DNA from: Bifidobacterium asteroides
Lineage (GTDB): Bacteria; Actinomycetota; Actinomycetes; Actinomycetales; Bifidobacteriaceae
Direction: 5' to 3'
Assembly (NCBI RefSeq): GCF_030758775.1
Contig: NZ_CP132384.1
Coordinates: forward strand, 1,488,001 to 1,552,000
Length of the DNA: 64,000 nucleotides
In this document: one piece after another, positions 1-8,265 of the stretch
Numbering within the stretch: the stretch's first letter is position 1
Layout: each line of letters begins with the position of its first letter
Made by a program: the position numbers and the translations under genes
The notes under the pieces: generated by a model
What the model was told of the DNA's origin: nothing
Databases searched by the model: none
What the model saw: the letters and a program-made list of their open reading frames with translations, nothing else

Positions 1-38
1 CAATATCAGCGGCACCATTCCTGGTTGATGGGGGTAGT

Positions 39-1226
39 CTACTCCAGCAGCAGGGCCATGCCAACCAACACGACGAGGAAGAGCAGATTAAACGCGGTAT
101 AGATTTTCAGGTAATCGCCTTTCTTGCCCGGATACTGCTTGACCACAGCCTTGTAGGAAATCAGTGAGGCCATTGAAGCGACCAGGGTGCCGAGCCCTCC
201 CAGGTTGGTGCCCAGAATGATCGGGCGCCAGGCTGTCGAAAAACCTGAGACCAGCAGGGCTGTTGGCACATTGCTGATGACCTGGCTGCACAGGACCGAG
301 GTAATCAAAGGGTGGATATTGACCAGGCCACTGACCAGGTTGTAGAACTGGGGGATCCGTCTGGCATTGCCTATAAAGATGAAGAAAGCCACAAAGGTCA
401 GGAGCAGTCCCCAATCCACATGCAGAAAGACCCGTCTGTCGCAGATCAGAAAGGTCACCGCCACCACCAGGACCATGGCCCACTGGGGAATCAGCTTGGC
501 CACACCGAGCAGGCAGACAAGAAAGAGCAGGAGGTAGACGGTGATGCGCCATCCGCTGGACTGCTGCATCTCCTTGACCTGAGGCTGTATCCCCTCCTCC
601 CTGGGCGCTAGTATGCTGCGGCGGATCTCTTGCGCATCCATGCCCTCGAACTTGTTCAGATGCTGATTCCTGAAGACGAACCAGCAGCACAGGAAGAGCA
701 TCAGGGCTGCAGCCAGGGCATAAGGTGCCATGAGGAGGAGGAACTCCCCGGCAGGCATCTCAGAGCGGGCCTTGAGATATAAGTTGTGAGCATTGCCGAT
801 GGGCGTCAGCATGCTGCCCACATTGGCACCCAGGGTCATCAGGGTGACGATCAGCAGAGCATGGTTTTCCAGACCAGCCATGATGAGAACAGCAATGGCG
901 AAGGGCACGAAGGTGACCAGGGCTACATCGTTCGTGATGAACATGCTGGAGAAGAAAGGCAGGGAAACCAGCACCAAGGCCAGGCCCCGCACCGAGCGGA
1001 CACGACTCAGCAGGCCGGCACCAATGGCATGGAAGACCCCGATGCGCTGAAATCCGCAGACCACCATCATGAGGGATCCCAACTGGGTAAGGGTATTGAC
1101 GTGGATGTAGCCAAGATACTGCCGGTCAGGAGGAATGAGGATGCAGGATACGAGAGCGATGACTGCCGCGACGACCAGGACGGTTTCGTTCTTCAGCAGT
1201 CCGATCACCCGATGTTGCATGGTCAC
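39..1226 (-). CDS. SLC13/ArsB-like anion permease
   Basis: Integral membrane protein of 395 residues with about ten to eleven hydrophobic segments. The pattern (a loop with FITNDVALVTFVPFA near residue 98, and a second loop with SNVPTALL near residue 320) is that of the ion-transporter superfamily that includes SLC13 carboxylate carriers, CitMHS and ArsB/NhaD; the closest resemblance is to YbiR-like proteins. Such proteins move anions, often di- or tricarboxylates, with sodium or protons; the substrate here cannot be told. The start at 1226 is supported by a strong GGAGGTGACC ribosome binding site directly upstream. The gene stands alone: the neighbour upstream on the same strand is 240 bases away behind a terminator. 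A general anion transporter label is safe; a specific substrate would be a guess. Confidence 0.8.
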   Translation of the reverse strand: MTMQHRVIGLLKNETVLVVAAVIALVSCILIPPDRQYLGYIHVNTLTQLGSLMMVVCGFQRIGVFHAIGAGLLSRVRSVRGLALVLVSLPFFSSMFITNDVALVTFVPFAIAVLIMAGLENHALLIVTLMTLGANVGSMLTPIGNAHNLYLKARSEMPAGEFLLLMAPYALAAALMLFLCCWFVFRNQHLNKFEGMDAQEIRRSILAPREEGIQPQVKEMQQSSGWRITVYLLLFLVCLLGVAKLIPQWAMVLVVAVTFLICDRRVFLHVDWGLLLTFVAFFIFIGNARRIPQFYNLVSGLVNIHPLITSVLCSQVISNVPTALLVSGFSTAWRPIILGTNLGGLGTLVASMASLISYKAVVKQYPGKKGDYLKIYTAFNLLFLVVLVGMALLLE

Positions 1227-1316
1227 CTCCGGCGAACGAATTCCTCACTTAGTTTACGCGCCCGCCCACGGCTTACAGGGCCTCTCCCGGCGCTATTTTC
1301 CGCCCCTAAGACCAAG

Positions 1317-1362
1317 GTCGGGACACTCGGCGCTACTGGTTGCTTGCCTGCCTAGTCCCGAC
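1317..1362. repeat. Spaced inverted repeat in intergenic region
   Basis: GTCGGGAC at 1317-1324 is mirrored by GTCCCGAC at 1355-1362, with flanking AAG and TTTT that extend the pairing with one G-T pair. The loop of 30 bases is long for an intrinsic terminator and there is no gene on the plus strand upstream to terminate. It lies upstream of the anion permease and might act in its leader. No function is assigned. Confidence 0.35.
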
Positions 1363-1413
1363 TTTTGATCCTTGTCGGATACGCATAGAGTCGGATCCTT
1401 ATGAGGCATGGAA

Positions 1414-1449
1414 AGGGGTCCTGCGAATCAGTGCATTCGCGGGACCCCT
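1414..1449 (-). terminator. Intrinsic terminator of the nucleoside transporter unit
   Basis: A 15-base stem (1414-1428 with 1435-1449, one G-T pair) closes a six-base loop just after the stop codon of the MFS gene at 1464. Reading in the minus direction the stem is followed by a short TTTCC tract. It separates the MFS/nucleoside hydrolase unit from the anion permease. Confidence 0.75.
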
Positions 1450-1463
1450 GTCAGTCGGCAATA

Positions 1464-2921
1464 TTACTTGTCATTCATTCGTTCCGGATCGGGAATCAGA
1501 TAGGACAGAGCCAGGGCGATCAGCACCAGCACGCCGCCGCCGATCATAGCCGCAATGTATCCAGTACGGGCTCCGCCGGATACTGCCAAGCCGCTCATGC
1601 ATGCATAGAGGACCGCATAGCTCAGGCCTGAGCCCAGGTTGAAGGCTCCGGCGTTGAGTCCCGGCAGATAGCCGGTGTTGTCCGCAGGAGACAGAACCAC
1701 GCCCAGCCCATTGAGCATAATGTTGGCTGTCCCCGCATAGGAGACACCTAGGATCAGGGAGAGCGCCACCAGGCTCCAGATGCTGGGAGCAAGGCAGACG
1801 TAGATGCCAAAGACCAGTCCCAGAACGCTGACAAGCTGACCGACTCTCAGAACCTTGAGATAGCCGAAGCGCGAGGCCAGCATCCCGGCCACAGGGCCAA
1901 AGACCAGACCGACCAGGGCATATGGGGTCAGCGTCGCAAAGGAGACGATGCTGGCCTTCAAGCCGACGCCGACCTCGCCATCCTGAGCAAGTGCCGGAAC
2001 GATCCCGTTCATTATGGCGAAGACGCCGACCATGGTGGTCAGAGTCGTCAGCAGAAGGCCCCAGGTGCGCCGCTGCTTGAGGTAGGTGGTGGTGACCATG
2101 GGTGCCGACGTGGTGCTTTCGACTTTCCAGAAGATCATGAAGAAGACCGCAGCAACCAGGATCTCGACGACCACCAGGATCCAGCGCGCCTGAGCCAGCT
2201 TCTCGACCTCGTTGATAGCCAGGTAGGCCGCCAGGAAGGCTATGCAGAGGAAGACCACGCCGGCCCAGTCCATGCGGGGACGATCGTCTGCATAGCTCTC
2301 GCGGGCGAAAACTGCTACTAGGAGGACAGCGATCACTGCAATGGCCACCATGAACCAGAAGACCGAACGGAAGCCGAAGGTGCCGGCCAGCCAACCGCCT
2401 AGGATGGCATCCACGCCTCCAATGCCGCCGTTGACCGCCGTCAAAACGGCCATGAGCTTGGCGTAGCGGGCCTCATCGGTCACTTCGGCATGCAGCATGA
2501 TCAGGGTCATGGGTACGACCGGACCGGCCACTCCTTGAATGACGCGCCCAATCATCAGCATCGTCACATTGGGAGCCAAAGCGGAGACCACGCATCCCAG
2601 CGCCGTCAGGCTCAGCATGCCCAGCAGCACCTTCTTGCGGCCGGCCAAATCGCCCAGCCGAGGCAGGAAGAGGGAGAAGACGGCACAGGAGGTGAAGAAC
2701 ACCGTTTGTGTCAGACCAATGCTGGAGCTGCTGGCATTGAGCTCGGTTTCCATGGTCGTTAGGGCCGGCGAAAGCATGGAGGCGTTGAGCTGGAAGGCGA
2801 AGACGGCGGCCATCAGGGCCGTCATCAAGGCGGCAATAGAAGCGCCAGAGCCACCAGCGGTCGTGGCAGCGGGCTTGTCAGTCTTGGGTGCTGCTGCGTT
2901 CGAAGCCTTCATTGATTTCAT
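1464..2921 (-). CDS. MFS transporter, probably for nucleosides
   Basis: Major facilitator superfamily protein of 485 residues with roughly 14 hydrophobic segments, which points to the DHA2-type layout. A short soluble N-terminal part (residues 1-30, Ala/Thr-rich) precedes the first segment. The MFS motif A is seen as RLGDLAGRKKVLLG near residue 87, and a motif-C-like GVAGPVVPMTLIM stretch follows near residue 130. The start codon overlaps the stop codon of the nucleoside hydrolase gene by four bases (ATGA), so the two are translated together. Family knowledge alone would suggest drug efflux; the tight coupling to a nucleoside hydrolase makes nucleoside uptake, or export of the released base, the better inference. 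Substrate not proven. Confidence 0.8.
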   Translation of the reverse strand: MKSMKASNAAAPKTDKPAATTAGGSGASIAALMTALMAAVFAFQLNASMLSPALTTMETELNASSSSIGLTQTVFFTSCAVFSLFLPRLGDLAGRKKVLLGMLSLTALGCVVSALAPNVTMLMIGRVIQGVAGPVVPMTLIMLHAEVTDEARYAKLMAVLTAVNGGIGGVDAILGGWLAGTFGFRSVFWFMVAIAVIAVLLVAVFARESYADDRPRMDWAGVVFLCIAFLAAYLAINEVEKLAQARWILVVVEILVAAVFFMIFWKVESTTSAPMVTTTYLKQRRTWGLLLTTLTTMVGVFAIMNGIVPALAQDGEVGVGLKASIVSFATLTPYALVGLVFGPVAGMLASRFGYLKVLRVGQLVSVLGLVFGIYVCLAPSIWSLVALSLILGVSYAGTANIMLNGLGVVLSPADNTGYLPGLNAGAFNLGSGLSYAVLYACMSGLAVSGGARTGYIAAMIGGGVLVLIALALSYLIPDPERMNDK

Positions 2922-3862
2922 CCAATCGTGGTGATGGCCTTGACCACCAGGTCCCAGAATCCCTGGAAGTCCAGCTTGACAGCCACCTGGGTGTGGCAGT
3001 CCTCAGCAGAGGGCTCAGGGCCGCGCAGATCGGCCACGGTCATCCCGCAGGTCAAGTCCCCGCGCAGCTCCACATCAACCGGGCAACGACGGGTGCTCAC
3101 AATAGAGGGGTCGATCAGATAGGCCACAGTGCAGGGATCATGCACAGGCGGATCCACGAAGTCCTGGTTGTCCTGGTAGGACTTGCGGAAGAAGTCCATC
3201 AACCCGCTGACGAAATGGGCCAGATCGGTGCCGATGCCCTCAATGCGCTGCTGGACCTCCGGGGTGCACAGGGCCTGATGAGTCAGATCCAGCCCCACCA
3301 TGGTGACCGGCCAGGGCTCGTTGAAGACGATATGCGCGGCCTCGGGATCCACCTTGATGTTGAATTCAGCAACAGCGCTCCAGTTGCCCACATGGTAGCC
3401 GCCACCCATGAGCACAACCTCTTGAACCCGATCGACAATGCGGGGTTCCTTGCGAACGGCCATAGCGATGTTGGTCAGGGGTCCAGTGGGAACCAGAGTC
3501 ACCGTGCCCGGCTCCTCGCGCATGATGGTCTCGATGATCCAATCGACAGCATGGCTAGGATCCAGGGGCCGGGTAGGCTCGGGGAGTTCGACCCCGTCCA
3601 GACCGGTCTGGCCATGGATGGAGGCGGCTACTTCCTGAGGACGCACCAATGGCCTATCACATCCGGCATGGACCGGCACCTGGCGCGCATGAGCCTTTTC
3701 CAGCACAGCCCTCGCGTTGTAGGTAACCTTGTCCAGACTCTGGTTGCCGCCAACCGTAGTCACTCCGATCAGGTCGATCCGCGGATCGCCTACTGCCAGA
3801 AGGATAGCCACCGCATCGTCATGACCTGGATCGCAGTCCAGGATGATCTTGCGCGTCGTCAT
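2918..3862 (-). CDS. Nucleoside hydrolase (IunH/Rih family)
   Basis: Cytoplasmic enzyme of 314 residues that cleaves the N-glycosidic bond of ribonucleosides to base and ribose. The hallmark calcium-binding N terminus DCDPGHDDAVAILLA is at residues 10-24, with further family motifs TLVPTGPLTNIA, VLMGGGY and a late HDPCTVAYLI. Length is normal. I chose the ATG at 3862 because the protein then begins MTTRKIILDCDPG as in the family; the frame is open for another 26 codons upstream but those codons run into a palindrome. The gene overlaps the MFS transporter downstream. Purine versus pyrimidine preference (RihA, RihB, RihC or IunH) cannot be read from the sequence. It would feed ribose and bases into salvage. 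Confidence 0.92.
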   Translation of the reverse strand: MTTRKIILDCDPGHDDAVAILLAVGDPRIDLIGVTTVGGNQSLDKVTYNARAVLEKAHARQVPVHAGCDRPLVRPQEVAASIHGQTGLDGVELPEPTRPLDPSHAVDWIIETIMREEPGTVTLVPTGPLTNIAMAVRKEPRIVDRVQEVVLMGGGYHVGNWSAVAEFNIKVDPEAAHIVFNEPWPVTMVGLDLTHQALCTPEVQQRIEGIGTDLAHFVSGLMDFFRKSYQDNQDFVDPPVHDPCTVAYLIDPSIVSTRRCPVDVELRGDLTCGMTVADLRGPEPSAEDCHTQVAVKLDFQGFWDLVVKAITTIG

Positions 3863-3889
3863 ATACTCGCCTGCGCCTTTCTCATGAAT

Positions 3890-3922
3890 ATGTCCTGGGC
3901 CATGGATCATGGCCCAGGACAT
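3890..3922. promoter_or_regulatory. Perfect 33-base dyad upstream of nucleoside hydrolase
   Basis: ATGTCCTGGGCCATG (3890-3904), a three-base spacer, then its exact reverse complement (3908-3922). It ends 28 bases before the start codon of the nucleoside hydrolase at 3862. There is no T tract on either side, so it looks more like an operator or an RNA structure in the leader than a terminator. No regulator gene is next to it. Confidence 0.55.
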
Positions 3923-4054
3923 GATACCCCTGATTGGCATTCAATCCTTGTAGGCGCGTTAGGTGAAACTTTTAAAGCTGAAACGCAACTCCAGCCACGT
4001 CGACCTTAGAGCACGCCAACTAAGCTCCTGTAATCTGGTCTGTTTTGATACCGA

Positions 4055-4243
4055 TCAGCGGTATGCCCTGCACCTTGAGCAATACGACTGATTGCGTACT
4101 ACGCCATTACCCATATCCCGCCAGCCAAATTCGCTCAGCGGCTTAGTCTGTCCGCACCTGGGGCACTCCCTTGTCGGCTCACTGCCGTTATACCCATTCG
4201 AATTGACAATAGCAATCTGATCATTGGCACTTGTTGCGGTCAT
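4055..4243 (-). CDS. Small zinc-ribbon protein beside the R-M system
   Basis: A 62-residue protein with two CxxC knuckles: C27/C30 in ECPRCGQTKPLSEFGW and C55/C58 in YCSRCRAYR. That is the pattern of a single treble-clef or zinc-ribbon fold, as found in small proteins near phage and restriction genes. Residues 1-24 look unstructured. A purine-rich AAGGGGGAAG precedes the ATG at 4243. It is transcribed away from the adenine methylase, with about 190 AT-rich bases between the two starts. It could be a controller or nucleic-acid binding partner of the restriction system; it has no recognisable helix-turn-helix, so it is not an ordinary C protein. I do not recognise an exact family. Confidence 0.6.
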   Translation of the reverse strand: MTATSANDQIAIVNSNGYNGSEPTRECPRCGQTKPLSEFGWRDMGNGVVRNQSYCSRCRAYR

Positions 4244-4432
4244 AACTACTCTTCCCCCTTGAATCTAACACTGGACTTTCCAGCAATCTGTAATGTTCAA
4301 GTCAATATTACCTCGCCGCGATCAGCCTACGATTATCCGAAACTTTTCTTTCTGACCCATATCGGACCATTCCTATAGCAGGCCAGTTATATGCTGATAC
4401 GCATAGACTTGTGGTGTTTTCTAAGGAGCTGC
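4244..4432. promoter_or_regulatory. Divergent AT-rich promoter region of the R-M island
   Basis: These 189 bases separate the zinc-ribbon gene from the adenine methylase gene and must carry both promoters. The stretch is clearly more AT-rich than flanking core genes. The methylase start is preceded by AAGGAG at 4423-4428. I see no convincing C-box or long dyad. Confidence 0.45.
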
Positions 4433-5263
4433 ATGAGTAAGAACCGTTCACTGCGTCCAATTCTCAAATGGGTAGGCGGCAAACGTCAGCTGCTCGGTTC
4501 TATACGCCCATTAATTCCACAAGAGTTTGACACATATTATGAGCCGTTCGTCGGCGGAGGCGCTGTACTATTCGACCTGCAGCCCCAAAAGGCCGTTATT
4601 AATGATTCCAATCCCGAGTTGATCAACGTATACATGTGCATAAAGAAGCATCCTGCTGAACTCGTGAAGCAATTGGAAAAGCACGCCGCTAAGAACAGCT
4701 CTGAATATTTCTACAAGATACGCTCGCAGGATCGGGAACCCGGGTATGCTCAACGTCCTGCGCCAGAACGTGCAGCACGTATTATTTACCTCAACAAGAC
4801 CTGCTACAACGGCCTCTACCGCGTCAACTCGGCTGGGCAGTTCAACACACCCTATGGACGGTATGCTCATCCCAATATCGTCAACAAGGAACTTATCGAA
4901 GCCATGAGCGACTACTTGCAAGGCCAAATTAAAATTCTCAACGGTGATTATCAGACTGCCTTGGCTGATGCTGATGAGCACTCTTTCGTCTACTTGGATC
5001 CCCCGTACATGCCCATCTCTTCATCGGCATCTTTCACCGGATACACCGAGGGAGGATTCGGCTACAAGGAACAAGAAAGGCTCAAAGAGACTTGCGACGA
5101 TCTCAGAAAACGAAAAGTTCATTTTCTTGAGTCCAATAGCGACAGCGATAAAATCCGAAAACTCTATTCGGAATATGACATTACAACCGTAGAAGCCAAA
5201 CGCAGTGTGAATTCCAAAGCCAATAAACGCGGAGCTATCAAGGAAGTGCTCATACATGATTGA
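4433..5263 (+). CDS. Adenine-specific DNA methyltransferase, D12 class (DpnM/Dam-like)
   Basis: A 276-residue N6-adenine methyltransferase using S-adenosylmethionine. Motif X LKWVGGKRQL is at residues 11-20, the SAM-binding motif I EPFVGGGAV at 37-45, and the catalytic DPPY at 189-192. This order and length match the D12 (alpha) class, whose members such as Dam and M.DpnII methylate GATC; others recognise different sites, so GATC is only a possibility. I chose ATG 4433 over an in-frame ATG at 4391 because AAGGAG sits five bases upstream and MSKNRSLRPILKWVGGK matches the family start. The gene overlaps the endonuclease gene by eight bases. Its role is to protect the host genome from the partner nuclease. 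Confidence 0.92.
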   Translation: MSKNRSLRPILKWVGGKRQLLGSIRPLIPQEFDTYYEPFVGGGAVLFDLQPQKAVINDSNPELINVYMCIKKHPAELVKQLEKHAAKNSSEYFYKIRSQDREPGYAQRPAPERAARIIYLNKTCYNGLYRVNSAGQFNTPYGRYAHPNIVNKELIEAMSDYLQGQIKILNGDYQTALADADEHSFVYLDPPYMPISSSASFTGYTEGGFGYKEQERLKETCDDLRKRKVHFLESNSDSDKIRKLYSEYDITTVEAKRSVNSKANKRGAIKEVLIHD

Positions 5264-6593
5264 TACCGTTAACAAGGATGCCCGGGATCACACCCTCGCC
5301 AGCACCGCTTGGAAGGCAATTATCCAGGATTATGACATCATGGATGAAATTAGCCGAAAAGGCTACTACCGCATTAGTGCTAAAACAATCAAAAAATATC
5401 GTGAGCCCCGCTTGATGGCTAAGTGGGACTCCAACGAGAATCTACCCGCAGCACTCAGAGATCGACATCTAAACATCTTGCCAGTATCACGCTCCGAGTA
5501 TCTGCTCTCCAACGTAGATCTGTACGAGCCCTTGCCGGAATTCATCACCACAGAACCAGGAAACCTACATCATATAAAGCAACTTGATTTGGAGTCCTTG
5601 GACTGCGGAAACATCACCTCCGAATCCAACGCTATTAACGCCATGGTGGCGACAGGCACCCTCGACCGCTTTTTAGGTAATGATGATCGGACTGTAGAAA
5701 CCTTCAATGGCCGCATGGGTACCGATGCTTTCAGTTTTGACATCAATAGATATTCAGGTGGTTCTTTAACCGTGCATGTGGATCGTGCACAGATGGAAAT
5801 AGACGGTGGATTCGAAAATCACAAAAACGTAATTATCATCGAAGCCAAAAACGTCCTGAACCCAGACTTTCACATCCGGCAGCTGTACTACCCCTATCGG
5901 GTTTGGTTGCAGCGCGTCAACAAGCCCATACGATTGATTTTTTGTCAGTATTACAACATGATGTATCGGCTTATTGAATATCGATTTACCGATCCGATGA
6001 ACTACTCCTCTATAGAGCGGGTAAGCAGCGCCTATTACACCTTCCAGGACATTTCCGTCACTATGCGCGACATCATCAAGTTGTGGAAATCAATCACTCC
6101 TGTGCCAGACGTTCCAAATTCCGACATCCCCTTCCCGCAGGCAGACAAGATGGATAGAATCATCTCGCTCATGGAGCATATGCAGGACAATGAACCCATG
6201 ACCACGGCAGATATTACCGATTATATGGGCCTGGACGTTCGCCAGAGCAATTATTATGCCAGCGCCGGGCGCTATCTGGACCTGTTTGAGCGCCAAAGTC
6301 ACGGTTCCACGGAATGCACGCTGACCTCGGAGGCCAGACGAATCCTATCGCTCGACTATAAGAAAAGGCAGCTGGCACTTGTCTCCAAGATCCTATCGCA
6401 TCAGGTCTTCCACGATTTTTTCAGCCGTCTTTTCATTGACAAGATCAGTCCAGTTCGACTGCGGTCAGAGGCAACCACCTATCTTGAGCAACGAAACATA
6501 TGCAACCACACGACCAGCGGGCGCAGAGCTTCAACGGTCCTGGGCTGGCTAAAGTGGATTGGAACGCTTCCAGAATTCACAGAGAACCAGTAA
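5256..6593 (+). CDS. Type II restriction endonuclease, PD-(D/E)XK fold (predicted)
   Basis: A 445-residue protein translated from a start inside the methylase gene. It carries a likely PD-(D/E)XK active site: D183 in MEIDGGFE and E196-A-K198 in VIIIEAKN, on two predicted strands. The part after about residue 285 is rich in helices and reads like winged-helix DNA-binding segments (for example DITDYMGLDVRQSNYY near 300). It is longer than DpnII or MboI (about 280-290 residues). Gene position and overlap with a D12 methylase make the restriction role strong; the recognition site is unknown. I recall a family of similar two-part type II enzymes but cannot confirm membership without a search. Confidence 0.8.
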   Translation: MIDTVNKDARDHTLASTAWKAIIQDYDIMDEISRKGYYRISAKTIKKYREPRLMAKWDSNENLPAALRDRHLNILPVSRSEYLLSNVDLYEPLPEFITTEPGNLHHIKQLDLESLDCGNITSESNAINAMVATGTLDRFLGNDDRTVETFNGRMGTDAFSFDINRYSGGSLTVHVDRAQMEIDGGFENHKNVIIIEAKNVLNPDFHIRQLYYPYRVWLQRVNKPIRLIFCQYYNMMYRLIEYRFTDPMNYSSIERVSSAYYTFQDISVTMRDIIKLWKSITPVPDVPNSDIPFPQADKMDRIISLMEHMQDNEPMTTADITDYMGLDVRQSNYYASAGRYLDLFERQSHGSTECTLTSEARRILSLDYKKRQLALVSKILSHQVFHDFFSRLFIDKISPVRLRSEATTYLEQRNICNHTTSGRRASTVLGWLKWIGTLPEFTENQ

Positions 6594-6634
6594 CCTGAAT
6601 CGCAATGTAAACAAGCCCATGCAAGACCTAAAGT

Positions 6635-7378
6635 TCAGCCTAGGGTCTTACTGAAAATAAACAAATATTCATGTTCTAGGAGCAAGAAGGGCAACTGGCG
6701 TTCGGCAGACCAATGGAGTCTGGTTCCCCGCATATTATGCTGAATTTTGATTACTATATTTTCTAATCGAAATCCTTCGTCCACGAATCTGTGCATAACA
6801 GCGTCAGCCAGAGCGATGTACCGCCCAGCCCGACGCATATCGCCCATCATCAAGGCGATCATTCTTCCCGGCTTGAGCACACGAAGACTTTCACGAGCTA
6901 CCGTAGTCATCGACTTTAGGAACGTCTGCAGCGTCATGCCAGACAGATCACGGTCATCACCGCCATACTTAATCACATTCGCATAGGGTGGATGCGTACA
7001 TATCAGATCAATCGATTCATCGCTGATGCAAGCAAGATTCCTGGCATCAGCTTGAAAAAGCTGAATCCTTTCAGCATGTGGCACAGACGATATATGACAC
7101 TGTGCGACATGCAAAGCCTTGGTATTAATATCCAACCCAATTCCACGTCTGTTAAGAAGGGCGGCCTCAACCATTGTTGTGCCCCCTCCTACAAATTGGT
7201 CGAGAACAACATCGGATTCCTTAGAATAACGAAGAATCACATTGCGGGGCACATAGGGGGACCAATTGCCCGGATAGCTACCGTTATGACCAGCCCACTT
7301 TCCCCTGTTAGGAAAGTCCCATACACTGGTGCGTTCAAGTTCGAAATGCTCAGGCTGCCATTTTATCTCTGCTTTCAT
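6635..7378 (-). CDS. Second DNA methyltransferase (N4/N6 amino type)
   Basis: A 247-residue methyltransferase convergent with the endonuclease, 41 bases between stops. The SAM-binding motif I is DQFVGGGTTMVEA (residues 60-72) followed by GLDIN, and the catalytic motif IV reads THPPY at 128-132 in place of the usual DPPY or SPPY. A motif-X-like segment with NWSPYVPRNVI precedes motif I. The order X-I-IV and small size fit an amino-methyltransferase that modifies adenine N6 or cytosine N4. Two different methylases around one nuclease usually mean an asymmetric recognition sequence, with one enzyme per strand, or a pair like DpnM/DpnA. The ribosome binding site is weak (GAGG close to the ATG). 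Target base is not decided by sequence. Confidence 0.8.
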   Translation of the reverse strand: MKAEIKWQPEHFELERTSVWDFPNRGKWAGHNGSYPGNWSPYVPRNVILRYSKESDVVLDQFVGGGTTMVEAALLNRRGIGLDINTKALHVAQCHISSVPHAERIQLFQADARNLACISDESIDLICTHPPYANVIKYGGDDRDLSGMTLQTFLKSMTTVARESLRVLKPGRMIALMMGDMRRAGRYIALADAVMHRFVDEGFRLENIVIKIQHNMRGTRLHWSAERQLPFLLLEHEYLFIFSKTLG

Positions 7379-7468
7379 GACCTCAGCCTAAGATCCCCTT
7401 TAATGCAGACAGAACTACGAATGCTCCCTGTGGTCAATTGCAGCCTTATCCACAACCTCAAGCACGAT

Positions 7469-8215
7469 TTAGTCTTTAAGCCTGCGAGTTACCAAAGAGG
7501 AAAGATCATCCAAGGTGACTCCAGCATAGCTATTCATGGAAGCGAACTGGGGACCCGAAGAGGTGTCGACCGGGTTGGTGCCGGTATAGGCTACAGTGGT
7601 GGCTCCCGATGCCACAGCAGAAGTGATGCCAGTCAGGGTGTCTTCGAAAGCCAAGCAAGAGACCATTTGATCAGGACTTGTGATGCCCAGCAGACCCGCC
7701 GCATGCAGATAAGGAGCGGGATCAGGCTTTTGCGCCAGTCCGTCATCCCCACACACATAGTCGGCAAAAGCCCCGTCAGGAGCCTTGGCGACCACAGCCT
7801 GAGCCATTCGGCGTGGCGAAGTAGTGACCAGAATGGAGGGGATGCCAGCCTCAACTAGGTCTGCCAAGACGTCACGGACTCCTTCAATCCATGGCATGTG
7901 ACGCTCCTCCATGGCAATCACCCCGTCAATCAGCAGATCCGGAATCTGATTCTCTGGAAGGTCAAGACCCCGCTCGCGCATCACCCTTGCTACTTTGGGC
8001 AGGGGTTTGCCCGAAACCTGCCAACCCATGTCAGTATTCCAGTCTCCCCCATGCTTGCGCGCTAGATCTACCTCCGCCTGATGCCAGTAAGGCTCTGAGT
8101 CGATCAGGGTTCCGTCCATATCCCAGAAGACAGCAAGCGGTCGACGACCTTCAACAGAACGGGCTTTGTCAGCCGAACCGGCACGACTTGCTCTCTTTTG
8201 ATGCTCCTTGTTCAT
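7469..8215 (-). CDS. HAD-family phosphatase (phosphoglucomutase/phosphatase-like)
   Basis: A 248-residue haloacid dehalogenase hydrolase. Motif I is WDMDGTLIDSEP at about residues 31-42 with both catalytic aspartates; motif II is the threonine in ILVTTSPRR, motif III the lysine in LAQKPDPAPYL, and motif IV the acidic LAFEDTLTGI. The all-helical cap lies between motif I and II (class C1, as in beta-phosphoglucomutase and phosphoglycolate phosphatase). The first 26 residues are basic and unstructured, so an internal start is possible although no better candidate is seen. It likely removes phosphate from a small sugar phosphate; the substrate is not clear. It has no evident operon partner. Confidence 0.82.
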   Translation of the reverse strand: MNKEHQKRASRAGSADKARSVEGRRPLAVFWDMDGTLIDSEPYWHQAEVDLARKHGGDWNTDMGWQVSGKPLPKVARVMRERGLDLPENQIPDLLIDGVIAMEERHMPWIEGVRDVLADLVEAGIPSILVTTSPRRMAQAVVAKAPDGAFADYVCGDDGLAQKPDPAPYLHAAGLLGITSPDQMVSCLAFEDTLTGITSAVASGATTVAYTGTNPVDTSSGPQFASMNSYAGVTLDDLSSLVTRRLKD

Positions 8216-8265
8216 GCATTCACCCTATCGGCAGGGCTTGTCTTGAGAATGGCTCCACCCCCGCA

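Noticed and set aside
2888-4009. Open frame of 373 codons on the plus strand over the nucleoside hydrolase
   Set aside because: The minus strand encodes the full nucleoside hydrolase with DCDPGHDDA; the plus frame is a shadow.
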